Positions 1-7,207 of a stretch of 8,173 bases of DNA are shown piece after piece; positions within the stretch are counted from its first letter, which is position 1; each line of letters starts with the position of its first letter. The translations under genes and the position numbers were made by a program. The stretch is from Bacteroidales bacterium (GTDB lineage: Bacteria > Bacteroidota > Bacteroidia > Bacteroidales > UBA7960). Location: the NCBI GenBank assembly GCA_003557805.1, contig PWNY01000251.1:1-8173 (forward strand), read 5' to 3'. The notes below the pieces were generated by a model. It saw nothing but the letters and a program-made list of their open reading frames with translations, searched no databases and was not told the origin of the DNA.

Positions 1-85
1 GAGGTATTATACCAAGTTTCTCAAACTCAGCCTTAACAGCCATGATACAGCGGCGGCATACCATATTTTTGATGAACAGTCTCAT
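1..85 (-). CDS. Partial gene: HMA-like N-terminus, probably of an AraC-family transcriptional regulator
   Basis: Reading the minus strand from the ATG at 85 gives 28 open codons to the window edge: the protein begins MRLFIKNMVCRRCIMAVKAE and continues FEKLGIIP. The NMVCRRC segment has the MxCxxC pattern (C10, C13) of heavy-metal-associated, ferredoxin-like folds, followed by a predicted helix. In Bacteroidota such short HMA-like leaders are common at the start of AraC-type helix-turn-helix regulators, which is why I infer that family. The DNA-binding part lies outside the window and is not seen. The gene starts 29 nt after the stop of the penicillin-binding protein gene in the same direction, so it could be the third gene of that transcript. 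No clear Shine-Dalgarno precedes the ATG. It could instead be a stand-alone small metal-binding or HMA protein. The open frame and start are fairly sure; the family is moderately sure. Confidence 0.6.
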   Translation of the reverse strand, partial: MRLFIKNMVCRRCIMAVKAEFEKLGIIP

Positions 86-114
86 AGGTAAAATGTTATA
101 CAGGTGTAGTCACT

Positions 115-2448
115 TTAATCCCTTAACGAACGGAACACCCTTCTAAACCATGAGCCTTCCCTTTTTTCTTCCTGCTTTTCCTGATCCGAAAAGGTCACCT
201 CGCTGCTTTTGAACAGATCAAAAAAGCGCTCGATTCGCCTTTTTTCAACATGATCGGGGCAATCTGCCATTTTGAGTAATTCAGGATGCATTGGCTCAAA
301 CCCCCTGGGAAAATACCTCCCGGCCATATTCTGATCACCCTGTACCATTTTTAGAGTTATTCCCGCAAGGGGCAGCGCAAGAGCACTGGCACTGCCATGC
401 CGGCCGGTGGTAAAACCAATGGCAGGGTTTGACGCCCCTACCCTGCTTACCATTACAATATCAGGTCCGAAAGCTGCAAACCATGCATCTGAATAATTCT
501 GGGCCGTACCCGTTTTGGCTGCAAGCGGTAAACTCACACCGTATATGTTAGCCAAAGAGGAGGCTGTACCTTCAGTTACCGCTTTTTCCATCATATACCT
601 TATCATCAGGCTTGTTTCCTCGGAAATTACCCTTTCCGGCAGTTCGGATCCATCTTTTCTATATCCTGTAAGCAGCCCGGTTCCCTGCAAACTGTTAGTG
701 TTTCCCGTTTCAGCATCAGTTACTTCATCAAAACCGGAATGTCCCCTCCTGTGATATATCAGTTTCCCGTCAGGGTCCTTAATATATTCTACCGTATAGG
801 GCTCTGTCCTGAAACCACCGTTTGCAAAAGCAGAGTATGCTACAGCTACTTCCATGATATTTGCTTCTACAGCACCTAATGCCAGGGATGGGACATTGCT
901 TATCTCTGCCCTAAAACCGAGATCTTTCCACAAAGATGCAACAGGATCGTAACCTGTAAGTAAAAACAGATTAAATGCCGGTATGTTCATAGAATGGGCC
1001 AGGGCCCCGGGCAAAGACCATCTGCCCCCGTAGCTCCTGTCATAATTTACCGGACTGTAAGCCGGATAATCGGAAATTATAACTGAATCATTATCCAGGT
1101 ACCTGCAGGGTTCAATACCACTTTCCAAAGCGGCAGCAAAAAGTAAGGGTTTAAAGGCAGATGCAAGTTGTCTGCGGGCCCTTATCTGGTCATAAGGGTT
1201 GCCCGAATAATCAATCCCCCCTGCATACGCTTTAACAGCACCTGAAGCAGGATCCATAGCCAGCATACCGGCATGGAGAACACCCAGGGCATGCCTTATG
1301 CTGTCGGCAATACTAAGTGAGTCTGAATATGGTCCTTCCCAGCTGAATACCCTTTGAAGACTACGTTCATCAGCCCTCTCCCTTAGGCCGGATCTTGCAA
1401 TTTCCCTTTCAAGGATGCTTTCCATCGACCTTCTGCCGGATGGGGTTTGATACTGTCTGTCAAGCAGCTGCTGCATCCGTGAAAGATGCTCCCTGAAGGC
1501 CAAATTAATATTATCCTGCAGGTCAAGATCAAGTGTTGTACCGATTGTAAGGCCGTCAGTATCCAGGTTATATGTTACATTAAATTTCTTCTCATATTCA
1601 GCAAGTATCTTCCTTGCTTCGGCTTTTACCTGAACAAGAAAATAGCCGTTATTACTGCCTGGGCTGACCGAATAATCGAGCTGCAGGGGAAGTCCCGCAA
1701 GGGAATCTGCCTCCTGTTGCCCTATGTAACCTTCCCGGGCCATAAGCATTAAAACAGTATTTCTTCTTGATACAGATCTTTTGGGGTAAAGGCGGGGATT
1801 GTAGGAAGTGTTTGCCTTAAGCATGCCAACAAGTACTGCTGCCTCTTCTGTCTTAAGTTCAGCTGTACGCTTATTGAAAAAGCGGTTTGCAGCCGCCTCC
1901 ACACCGAAGAGGTTTTCTCCGAATGGGACAGTATTGAGATAAAGAAGCAGGATTTCCTTTTTACTGTATGTATTTTCAATACGCCTTGCAATAATTGTCT
2001 CCCTGGCCTTGTTGGCAGGCAGTGATAATAAGCCACCGGCTGACCTGCCATAAATGTTTTTTGCAAGCTGCTGGCTGATGGTGCTGCCGCCTCCGGAACT
2101 CCTTTCGTTTAACAACACTGACCTTATTATTACCCTCAGGAAACTCCGGGTGTCAAAGCCACGGTGAGAATAAAAGCGCCTGTCTTCAGTTGCAACAAGG
2201 GCCTCTTTCAGATGAGCCGGTACCTGCTCCCAGGTAATATTTGTGCGGTTCTCCATAAAGAACCTGCCTACCAGGAGCTCCTTGTCTGACAAAACAAGTG
2301 TGGCCGAGGCATTTCTTTGCTTTCTGAGATCCTCACTTTTGGGCAGCTCGCCCCAGGCACCACTGTAAAGTGCAATTATGAAGGTAAACAGTGCAAGAAA
2401 TATTGCAATCAGTACCAGAATTAATATACGTCCGGTCCTTAACGGCAT
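115..2448 (-). CDS. Bifunctional class A penicillin-binding protein (GT51 transglycosylase plus transpeptidase)
   Basis: This 777-residue protein polymerises lipid II glycan strands and cross-links the peptides of peptidoglycan on the outer face of the inner membrane. Residues about 7-28 form one N-terminal membrane anchor. The GT51 domain (about 60-255) shows motif EDRRFYSHRGFD with catalytic E88, GGSTISQQLAKN (120-131), the second catalytic-position E150 in NKARETI, the YSKKEILLLYLN motif (161-172) and GMLKANTSYNP (208-218). A charged helical linker (about 310-390) leads to the penicillin-binding domain with SAFK (S430 nucleophile, K433), SMN (486-488) and KTGT (645-648). All catalytic motifs are intact and the length is normal for the family. 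The C-terminal 40 residues are highly charged and low in complexity. The start is supported by AGAGG just upstream. The gene lies 17 nt after ldhA in the same direction. It resembles PBP1a-type enzymes, but I cannot say which paralogue it is, so no symbol is given. Confidence 0.95.
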   Translation of the reverse strand: MPLRTGRILILVLIAIFLALFTFIIALYSGAWGELPKSEDLRKQRNASATLVLSDKELLVGRFFMENRTNITWEQVPAHLKEALVATEDRRFYSHRGFDTRSFLRVIIRSVLLNERSSGGGSTISQQLAKNIYGRSAGGLLSLPANKARETIIARRIENTYSKKEILLLYLNTVPFGENLFGVEAAANRFFNKRTAELKTEEAAVLVGMLKANTSYNPRLYPKRSVSRRNTVLMLMAREGYIGQQEADSLAGLPLQLDYSVSPGSNNGYFLVQVKAEARKILAEYEKKFNVTYNLDTDGLTIGTTLDLDLQDNINLAFREHLSRMQQLLDRQYQTPSGRRSMESILEREIARSGLRERADERSLQRVFSWEGPYSDSLSIADSIRHALGVLHAGMLAMDPASGAVKAYAGGIDYSGNPYDQIRARRQLASAFKPLLFAAALESGIEPCRYLDNDSVIISDYPAYSPVNYDRSYGGRWSLPGALAHSMNIPAFNLFLLTGYDPVASLWKDLGFRAEISNVPSLALGAVEANIMEVAVAYSAFANGGFRTEPYTVEYIKDPDGKLIYHRRGHSGFDEVTDAETGNTNSLQGTGLLTGYRKDGSELPERVISEETSLMIRYMMEKAVTEGTASSLANIYGVSLPLAAKTGTAQNYSDAWFAAFGPDIVMVSRVGASNPAIGFTTGRHGSASALALPLAGITLKMVQGDQNMAGRYFPRGFEPMHPELLKMADCPDHVEKRRIERFFDLFKSSEVTFSDQEKQEEKREGSWFRRVFRSLRD

Positions 2449-2452
2449 TTTA

Positions 2453-2457
2453 CCTCT
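2453..2457 (-). promoter_or_regulatory. Ribosome binding site of the penicillin-binding protein gene
   Basis: On the minus strand the 17-nt gap between the ldhA stop and the ATG at 2448 contains AGAGG, four bases before the start codon (AGAGGTAAAATG). It is the most Shine-Dalgarno-like site before any gene here. It supports the chosen start, which also places the membrane anchor correctly, and suggests translation from a transcript shared with ldhA. Confidence 0.5.
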
Positions 2458-2465
2458 GTCTTTAA

Positions 2466-3473
2466 TCAGCAGTCCTTTATAAGGCTGCAGCTCACCTCAT
2501 TTTCTGATGACCTGCCTTCCTGGTAATCGTCAAAGTTCTTAAGTGTTGTATTGGTTATCTCCTGGAGGCTTTCAGCTGTAAAAAAGCCCTGGTGGGCCGT
2601 AATCAGCACATTCGGGAATATCATCAGCTGGGCTATCTGGTCATCCCTGATAACCAGGTCAGAAAGGTCCCGGAAAAAAAGCTTCTCTTCCTGTTCGTAA
2701 ACATCAATTGCAAGTGAACCAAGATGGCCGTTTTTCAGGGATTCAATTACAGAGGCCGTATCCACGAGTTTACCACGGCTGGTGTTTACCAACATAGCAC
2801 CCTCCTTCATCTTTGCAAGGGACTCCCTGTTTATCAGATGGTGAGTCTCAGGAGTAAGCGGACAATGCAGGCTCAGGATGTCGCTCTTTGCAAGCACTGT
2901 ATCAAAATCATAATACCTGACCCCGTCCTTGCTTACCTTCTCGTTGGGGAACTTATCATAGGCAATCACTTCTGCCCCGAACCCCTTTGCTATATTTATA
3001 AACGCCTGCCCTATCTTACCTGTACCAATAACACCGATGGTCTTGCCATGAATTGTAAATCCACTAAGCTTTTCCAGTGAAAAGTTGCCCTCCCTTACCC
3101 TGCTGTAAGCCTTGTGTATCTTTCTTGCTAGAGACATAATCAACGCCATGGCATGTTCCGCAACAGCCTCAGGGGAGTAAGCGGGTACCCGCATTACCCT
3201 TATATTGTATTTTTCCGCTGCCTTAAGATCTACATTGTTAAACCCTGCACACCTCAGCGCAACAAGCCCAACCTTCATATCCGACAATGATTTTAAAACC
3301 TCCTCATTAACCCTGTCATTTACAAAGACGCACACGCCGTCAAAACCGTTGGCAAGCTTAACAGTATTTGGTTTGAGCCTGGTCTCAAAAAACTCGAAAC
3401 TGTGCTTCCCGCTGCTGTTTTCAAAAAATCTCCTGTCGTAGCTCTGGGTAGAGAAAAATGCGATTTTTGCCAT
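2466..3473 (-). CDS. ldhA: D-lactate dehydrogenase (NAD-dependent, fermentative LdhA type)
   Basis: This 335-residue cytoplasmic enzyme reduces pyruvate to D-lactate with NADH, regenerating NAD+ in fermentation. It belongs to the D-isomer-specific 2-hydroxyacid dehydrogenases. Segments characteristic of LdhA run along its length: ALRCAGFNNVDL (72-83), RVPAYSPEAVAEHA (95-108), the Rossmann motif GVIGTGKIG (147-155) with a likely NAD-selecting D173 in AYDKFP, SLHCPLTPE (201-209), NTSRG with catalytic R233, DVYEQEEKLFF with catalytic E262, and TAHQGFFTAE with catalytic H294. The spacing R233-E262-H294 equals that of characterised D-lactate dehydrogenases. Length is normal and nothing is broken. 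It is divergent from the lactate permease across a 103-nt spacer and is followed after 17 nt by the penicillin-binding protein gene. VanH, which supplies D-lactate for vancomycin resistance, is in the same superfamily, but the similarity I recognise is to fermentative LdhA. Confidence 0.93.
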   Translation of the reverse strand: MAKIAFFSTQSYDRRFFENSSGKHSFEFFETRLKPNTVKLANGFDGVCVFVNDRVNEEVLKSLSDMKVGLVALRCAGFNNVDLKAAEKYNIRVMRVPAYSPEAVAEHAMALIMSLARKIHKAYSRVREGNFSLEKLSGFTIHGKTIGVIGTGKIGQAFINIAKGFGAEVIAYDKFPNEKVSKDGVRYYDFDTVLAKSDILSLHCPLTPETHHLINRESLAKMKEGAMLVNTSRGKLVDTASVIESLKNGHLGSLAIDVYEQEEKLFFRDLSDLVIRDDQIAQLMIFPNVLITAHQGFFTAESLQEITNTTLKNFDDYQEGRSSENEVSCSLIKDC

Positions 3474-3576
3474 ATTTTTGGATCTGTTTTATTTAAACGG
3501 TTAGTATATACAATAAACATAAATCAAACAAATAAAATTGTTTATTGTTTCTGGATTGTACGATAAATAAGATAAA
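3474..3576. promoter_or_regulatory. Divergent promoter region between ldhA and the lactate permease gene
   Basis: This 103-nt spacer is very A/T-rich and must hold the start signals for both divergent genes. On the minus strand, TATGTTTA (3521 down to 3514) differs from the Bacteroidota -7 consensus TAnnTTTG only in its last base and would give ldhA a leader of roughly 35 nt, but no TTTG sits at the proper -33 distance. On the plus strand I find no good match before the permease. A perfect inverted repeat, listed separately, occupies the middle. The exact promoters remain unassigned. Confidence 0.45.
3510..3548. repeat. Perfect 10-bp inverted repeat in the ldhA/permease spacer, candidate operator
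   Basis: The left arm ACAATAAACA (3510-3519) and right arm TGTTTATTGT (3539-3548) are exact reverse complements separated by 19 nt, so the arm centres lie 29 nt apart, close to three helical turns. The left arm overlaps the best -7 candidate of ldhA. The right arm is part of a short tandem TTGTTTA-TTGTTTC. A hairpin would have an A/T-rich stem and no following T-run, so a protein-binding site is more likely than a terminator. The base composition makes chance matches easier, so the role is inferred. Confidence 0.5.
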
Positions 3577-5262
3577 ATGACAGGAGGTTTATCTGCTCTG
3601 CTGGCATTCCTGCCAATACTTACAATACTTGTACTGATGGTCGGTGCCAGGTTGCCCGCAACAAAGGCTATGCCCCCGGCGTTCCTGATCACCCTGGCAC
3701 TCTCATTCTTCGTTTGGGAAATGCCTCTGAACTGGATCACGGCTGCTGGCATCAATGGTATTGTTATCGCCCTGGAAATTCTGCTTATTGTATTCGGGGC
3801 GTTGACACTTTTGTTCACCCTTCGCGAAAGCGGTGCCATAAAGTCAATAAATAATGGTTTTACAAGTATATTACCCGATAAGCGTGTTCAGGCAATAATA
3901 ATTGCCTGGTTGTTCGGGGGTTTTATTGAAGGAGCAGCCGGGTTTGGCACGCCTGCGGCACTGGCAGCCCCTTTATTGCTTGCACTTGGGTTTCCGGCCC
4001 TTGCCGCGGTTATGGTTGCACTTGTTGCCAACAGCACAGCAGTATCATTCGGGGCTGTAGGCACACCTACCCTTATTGGACTTGGCACCTCCCTGAACCT
4101 TCCGGAGATAAATGAAAGCCTAGGGGCAAATGATTTAACATATGGGGAGTTCATCAGACAAGCAGGGGTTTGGACATCATTTCTGCACATAATACCGGGG
4201 ATTCTGGTACCCCTAATAATGACTGTTATGCTTACGCGCTTTTTCGGCAGCCGAAAAAGTATAAAGGACGGCCTGAGAATCTGGCCCTATGCAATCTTTG
4301 CAGGACTTTCATTTGTAATACCCTATGTGCTGGTTGCACGCTTTCTTGGACCGGAGTTCCCAAGCATTCTGGGGGGACTTTCAGGCATGCTCATCCTTAT
4401 TCCAGCTACAAGGGCGGGATTCCTTGTACCGAAAGACAAGTGGGATTTCCCTGACCGCCACCACTGGGACCAAAAATGGATGGGCACAATAGATCCGGGC
4501 AGGGAAGAGATCGCAACAAGCAGGGTCCCCCTTATAAAGGCATGGATACCCTATTCCCTGATAGCCTTTTTCCTTATCCTGACCAGGCTTGCCTATCTGC
4601 CAGTCAGCAGCTGGGTAAGGTCGGTAAGCCTGGAAATAAACAACCTTTTTACTACAAACATAAACATCGGACTGGAGCCATTATACAACCCTGGCTTCTT
4701 TCCGTTTATATTCGTGGCAATACTGAGCATCCCAATTTTTGGCATAAACAGGGTGAAGGTAAAAACTGCATGGTCTGAATCACTCCAAAGAATAAAAGCA
4801 CCTGCAATTGCACTGCTTTTTGCAGTGCCCATGGTCAGGCTTATGCTTCAATCCGGCAATAATCCACTTGATCTGCCCGCGATGCCTGTTGCAATGGCAG
4901 AATATGTTGCCGGGAAAACAGGTGATCTATGGCCGCTCATCAGCCCTTTCGCAGGTGTACTCGGAACTTTTATAGCAGGCTCCAATGCCGTGTCCAACAT
5001 GCTGTTCTCGCTGTTCCAGTACAGTGTTGCCGAACAGATTGGTATGTCACGCATCCTGGGTGCCGCAATTCAGAACTTCGGCGGTGCAATCGGCAATATG
5101 ATAGGGGTGCATAACATAATCGCAGCCTGCGCAACAGTAGGCCTTTCCGGGGTTGAGGGCCTGCTGCTCAAAAGGAACATTATACCGGCACTTATAATGG
5201 GGCTTATCGGAGGTGTAATAATGATATTGCTCTTTAATTTACCCCTGGCGGATATCTTCTAA
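3577..5262 (+). CDS. lldP: Lactate permease, LctP/LldP family
   Basis: This 561-residue inner-membrane protein is a lactate:proton symporter of the LctP family; characterised members carry L-lactate, D-lactate and glycolate. The whole chain is hydrophobic, with roughly a dozen or more membrane segments. Family signatures are LVLMVGARLPATKAMPPAF (18-36), GGFIEGAAGFGTPAALAAP (114-132), NSTAVSFGAVGTPTLIG (152-168), IAGSNAVSNMLFSLFQYS (466-483) and NFGGAIGNMIGVHNI (500-514), followed by a final membrane helix. A hydrophilic loop at about 283-316 lies mid-chain. Length is normal. The start MTGGLSALLAFLP matches the usual short N-terminus before the first helix; the upstream bases are A-rich with no clear Shine-Dalgarno. 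The gene ends in tandem TAATAA. Divergence from ldhA suggests joint control, but net direction of transport (export of product or uptake of external lactate) cannot be read from sequence. Confidence 0.94.
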   Translation: MTGGLSALLAFLPILTILVLMVGARLPATKAMPPAFLITLALSFFVWEMPLNWITAAGINGIVIALEILLIVFGALTLLFTLRESGAIKSINNGFTSILPDKRVQAIIIAWLFGGFIEGAAGFGTPAALAAPLLLALGFPALAAVMVALVANSTAVSFGAVGTPTLIGLGTSLNLPEINESLGANDLTYGEFIRQAGVWTSFLHIIPGILVPLIMTVMLTRFFGSRKSIKDGLRIWPYAIFAGLSFVIPYVLVARFLGPEFPSILGGLSGMLILIPATRAGFLVPKDKWDFPDRHHWDQKWMGTIDPGREEIATSRVPLIKAWIPYSLIAFFLILTRLAYLPVSSWVRSVSLEINNLFTTNINIGLEPLYNPGFFPFIFVAILSIPIFGINRVKVKTAWSESLQRIKAPAIALLFAVPMVRLMLQSGNNPLDLPAMPVAMAEYVAGKTGDLWPLISPFAGVLGTFIAGSNAVSNMLFSLFQYSVAEQIGMSRILGAAIQNFGGAIGNMIGVHNIIAACATVGLSGVEGLLLKRNIIPALIMGLIGGVIMILLFNLPLADIF

Positions 5263-5279
5263 TAAACCAATCAGCAATA
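5263..5279. other. Short convergent spacer with no visible terminator
   Basis: Only 17 nt separate the stop of the permease gene from the stop of the oppositely oriented kinase gene. It contains the second of two tandem stop codons but no hairpin or T-run for either direction. Transcripts from the two genes probably overlap at their 3' ends or end inside the opposite gene. Confidence 0.6.
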
Positions 5280-7064
5280 TTATTTTGCAGGAATAGAAAA
5301 ACTGAACTCAGACCCTTTACCCTCTTCTGACTCAGCCCATATCCTTCCACCATGCATCTCCACAAACTCCCTGCAGAGCTTCAGCCCCAGCCCTGACCCT
5401 GGTTCCCCCTCTGTACCGGGCCGGCTGGTATTCTTATCAAGATCGAACAGCTGGTTTGTCAACCCCCTGCCCATACCTATGCCATTGTCCTTTACTGATA
5501 CCACAACCTCACCATCCAATCTACTGGCGGTGACCTTAATAACCCCGCCTTTTGGTGTGAATTTGATGGCATTCGACAAAAGGTTCCTGAACACGATTGA
5601 GATAACTGTACTGTCAGCATTTACGCCTATATCTTCAGGGCATTCCATTTTGATCTCAATCGACTTTTCGCTTGCGGATTCTTCAAGCAGGGAAATATTC
5701 CTGCTAAAAACCTCACAAAGCATAAATTTGCTCTTTTTGAGCTTGAATTTGCCGGTCTGCAGGCTTGCCCAGGATAAAAGGTCAGTAAGCAGTTCATATG
5801 TTGTCCTTGAAGACTGTAGTATGTGCCTGGCGTATTTCCCGGAACCATCCAGGTCCTTTTGCCTGACGTTTTCAAGAAGTATTTCACTCATGCCCACTAG
5901 GCTGTTGAAGGGGTTCCTCAGGTCATGGGCAATTATTGAGAAGAACTTATCCTTTGCAGTATTTAGTTCACGGAGGTTTTGCTCACTCTCCCTCAATACC
6001 GCCTCAGCTCTCTTTCGTTTGGTAATATCACTGTATACGCCTATAACTGAAAACTCACCTTCTTCCAGTCCTAAAGGTTGACCCTGTATTGAAACATCCA
6101 TCATCCTGCCCTCCTTTGTCTGCCTGATCGTTTCAACGCTGACAGTCCTGCCCCTGGCAACATCGCATGTCAGGGAGCTTCCTTCTTTCTTTAAATGGGC
6201 CGGAACAATAAGATCATTTATGCGTTTTCCCTTAACCTCACTTAAATCGTAATTAAATAGTTCCGTAAACCCACGGTTTATCTCTATTATCCTGTCTTTA
6301 CTGTCAAGCAGCACAACCCCCAGGGGAACGCTCTGGAATAGCTTTTCAAAATAGGTACGCTCCTTTTTGATTGCAAGCTCCGCGAGGTTCCTTGACTTTA
6401 TATATTTGATTGCGCTATATATAAGCCATGCACCAATTGAAAAAGCAACCAAAAGTATCAGAATAACCCCGCCTACATAGGTATATCTGGCTATATTCCT
6501 TTTCTGGGCAGATTCTGCCATTCTCTGGTCTATACTGTCTCTCTCCTTAAGATTTATCTCCCCAAAAATCTTATTGATCTCCCCCAAAAGACCACTTCCG
6601 GCAACAACCTCTGCGGCGATCTCATTAAAACCTGTGCCTGCTTCACCCACAGGGCTGCCAGGCAGGGCATATTCCCGGTCTTCCTGGTAATAGTTCTCTG
6701 TCCATAAAAAAAAGAGGGAGTCTGCCACTTGAAGACTCTTTTGATATTCCGGATTACTGGAAGTAATTTCAGTTAACTGTTCGGACAGCTCTATGTATTC
6801 TGTTTTTGCCCTCTTTAGGCGATCTTTGTAGACAGGATCTGCCGCAAGAAAGATCCCTTTGTATGAAGCCTCCAGTTCATTAACGGTGCCGGTCAATTCC
6901 TGGCTGAGGCCTAATATTCTCAGGGAATGGAGGTCATGGTGAAGTTCGTCCCGCGTGCTGCGGTAGTTCTTGTACCTGATAATATCCTGAATTATCAAAA
7001 GGGATATTATCAGGCCGAAGCCAAACAGTAATCGCCTGATTATATTTACACTGCTTCGTTTCAT
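5280..7064 (-). CDS. Membrane sensor histidine kinase: CHASE3-like, PAS, HisKA, HATPase_c
   Basis: This 594-residue protein is the sensor half of a two-component system. Membrane helices at about 12-29 and 196-217 enclose a helical extracytoplasmic domain (about 30-195). Its GIFLAADPVYKDRLKRAKTE stretch (70-89), the following EITSSNPEYQKSL and the closing ERDSIDQRMAE helix resemble CHASE3, though the usual E-T-G-x-R-G core is replaced by ELEASYKG. A PAS domain (about 236-345) ends in the typical DITKRKRAE, and a short coiled linker leads to the HisKA H-box FFSIIAHDLRNPFNSL with phosphoacceptor H380. The ATPase domain has the N-box FRNLLSNAIKF (N498), G1 DNGIGM (526-531) and G2 GSGLGL (556-561). 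All catalytic parts are present; there is no fused receiver and no response regulator gene alongside, so it is an orphan kinase here. No haem or flavin ligand is evident in the PAS domain; the signal is unknown. It converges on the permease gene and diverges from the GH31 gene. Confidence 0.93.
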   Translation of the reverse strand: MKRSSVNIIRRLLFGFGLIISLLIIQDIIRYKNYRSTRDELHHDLHSLRILGLSQELTGTVNELEASYKGIFLAADPVYKDRLKRAKTEYIELSEQLTEITSSNPEYQKSLQVADSLFFLWTENYYQEDREYALPGSPVGEAGTGFNEIAAEVVAGSGLLGEINKIFGEINLKERDSIDQRMAESAQKRNIARYTYVGGVILILLVAFSIGAWLIYSAIKYIKSRNLAELAIKKERTYFEKLFQSVPLGVVLLDSKDRIIEINRGFTELFNYDLSEVKGKRINDLIVPAHLKKEGSSLTCDVARGRTVSVETIRQTKEGRMMDVSIQGQPLGLEEGEFSVIGVYSDITKRKRAEAVLRESEQNLRELNTAKDKFFSIIAHDLRNPFNSLVGMSEILLENVRQKDLDGSGKYARHILQSSRTTYELLTDLLSWASLQTGKFKLKKSKFMLCEVFSRNISLLEESASEKSIEIKMECPEDIGVNADSTVISIVFRNLLSNAIKFTPKGGVIKVTASRLDGEVVVSVKDNGIGMGRGLTNQLFDLDKNTSRPGTEGEPGSGLGLKLCREFVEMHGGRIWAESEEGKGSEFSFSIPAK

Positions 7065-7081
7065 TTTTTTAAAAAGGGGAA

Positions 7082-7089
7082 CAAACGTA
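7082..7089 (-). promoter_or_regulatory. Candidate -7 element of the kinase gene
   Basis: On the minus strand TACGTTTG fits the Bacteroidota -7 consensus TAnnTTTG exactly. A TTTG (minus strand, 7115 to 7112) lies 22 nt upstream, close to the expected -33 spacing of about 20. Initiation a few bases downstream would leave a leader of about 14 nt before the ATG at 7064. Which of the two -7 candidates is used cannot be decided from sequence. Confidence 0.4.
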
Positions 7090-7108
7090 AATATAATATT
7101 TTAAATAT

Positions 7109-7124
7109 CATCAAATTTATGATG
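7109..7124. repeat. Small palindrome CATCA-N6-TGATG overlapping a -7-like element
   Basis: CATCA (7109-7113) and TGATG (7120-7124) are inverted arms around AATTTA. On the minus strand the sequence across the centre reads TAAATTTG (7119 to 7112), a second exact match to TAnnTTTG upstream of the kinase gene. A dyad on top of a promoter element is a typical operator arrangement, but five-base arms in A/T-rich DNA may be chance. Confidence 0.3.
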
Positions 7125-7207
7125 TTTTAATATACAGGCATTTATAAACAAGGTAAATTGCAGGTTACAAAGATAGACTGTCAGGTACCGGCCTTGCAAA
7201 AAAGTGC

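Noticed and set aside
2466..3473. VanH-type dehydrogenase of a glycopeptide-resistance cluster
   Set aside because: The protein matches fermentative LdhA along its full length, and no VanA/VanB-type ligase, VanX dipeptidase or VanRS pair is present. The neighbouring PBP alone is not evidence of resistance.
3510..3548. Rex (NADH/NAD+ sensor) operator
   Set aside because: Rex sites are compact palindromes of about 18 bp with TTGTnA-type half sites and a short centre. The arms here are separated by 19 nt and do not match that form.
3510..3548. Intrinsic terminator between ldhA and the permease gene
   Set aside because: The genes diverge, the stem would be almost entirely A/T, the loop is long and no T-run follows.
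5479..6081. 200-codon plus-strand open frame inside the histidine kinase gene
   Set aside because: It lies antisense to well-conserved PAS, HisKA and ATPase coding sequence, and its translation is low-complexity Ser/Leu/Phe-rich with no recognisable domain. It is a shadow of the kinase reading frame.
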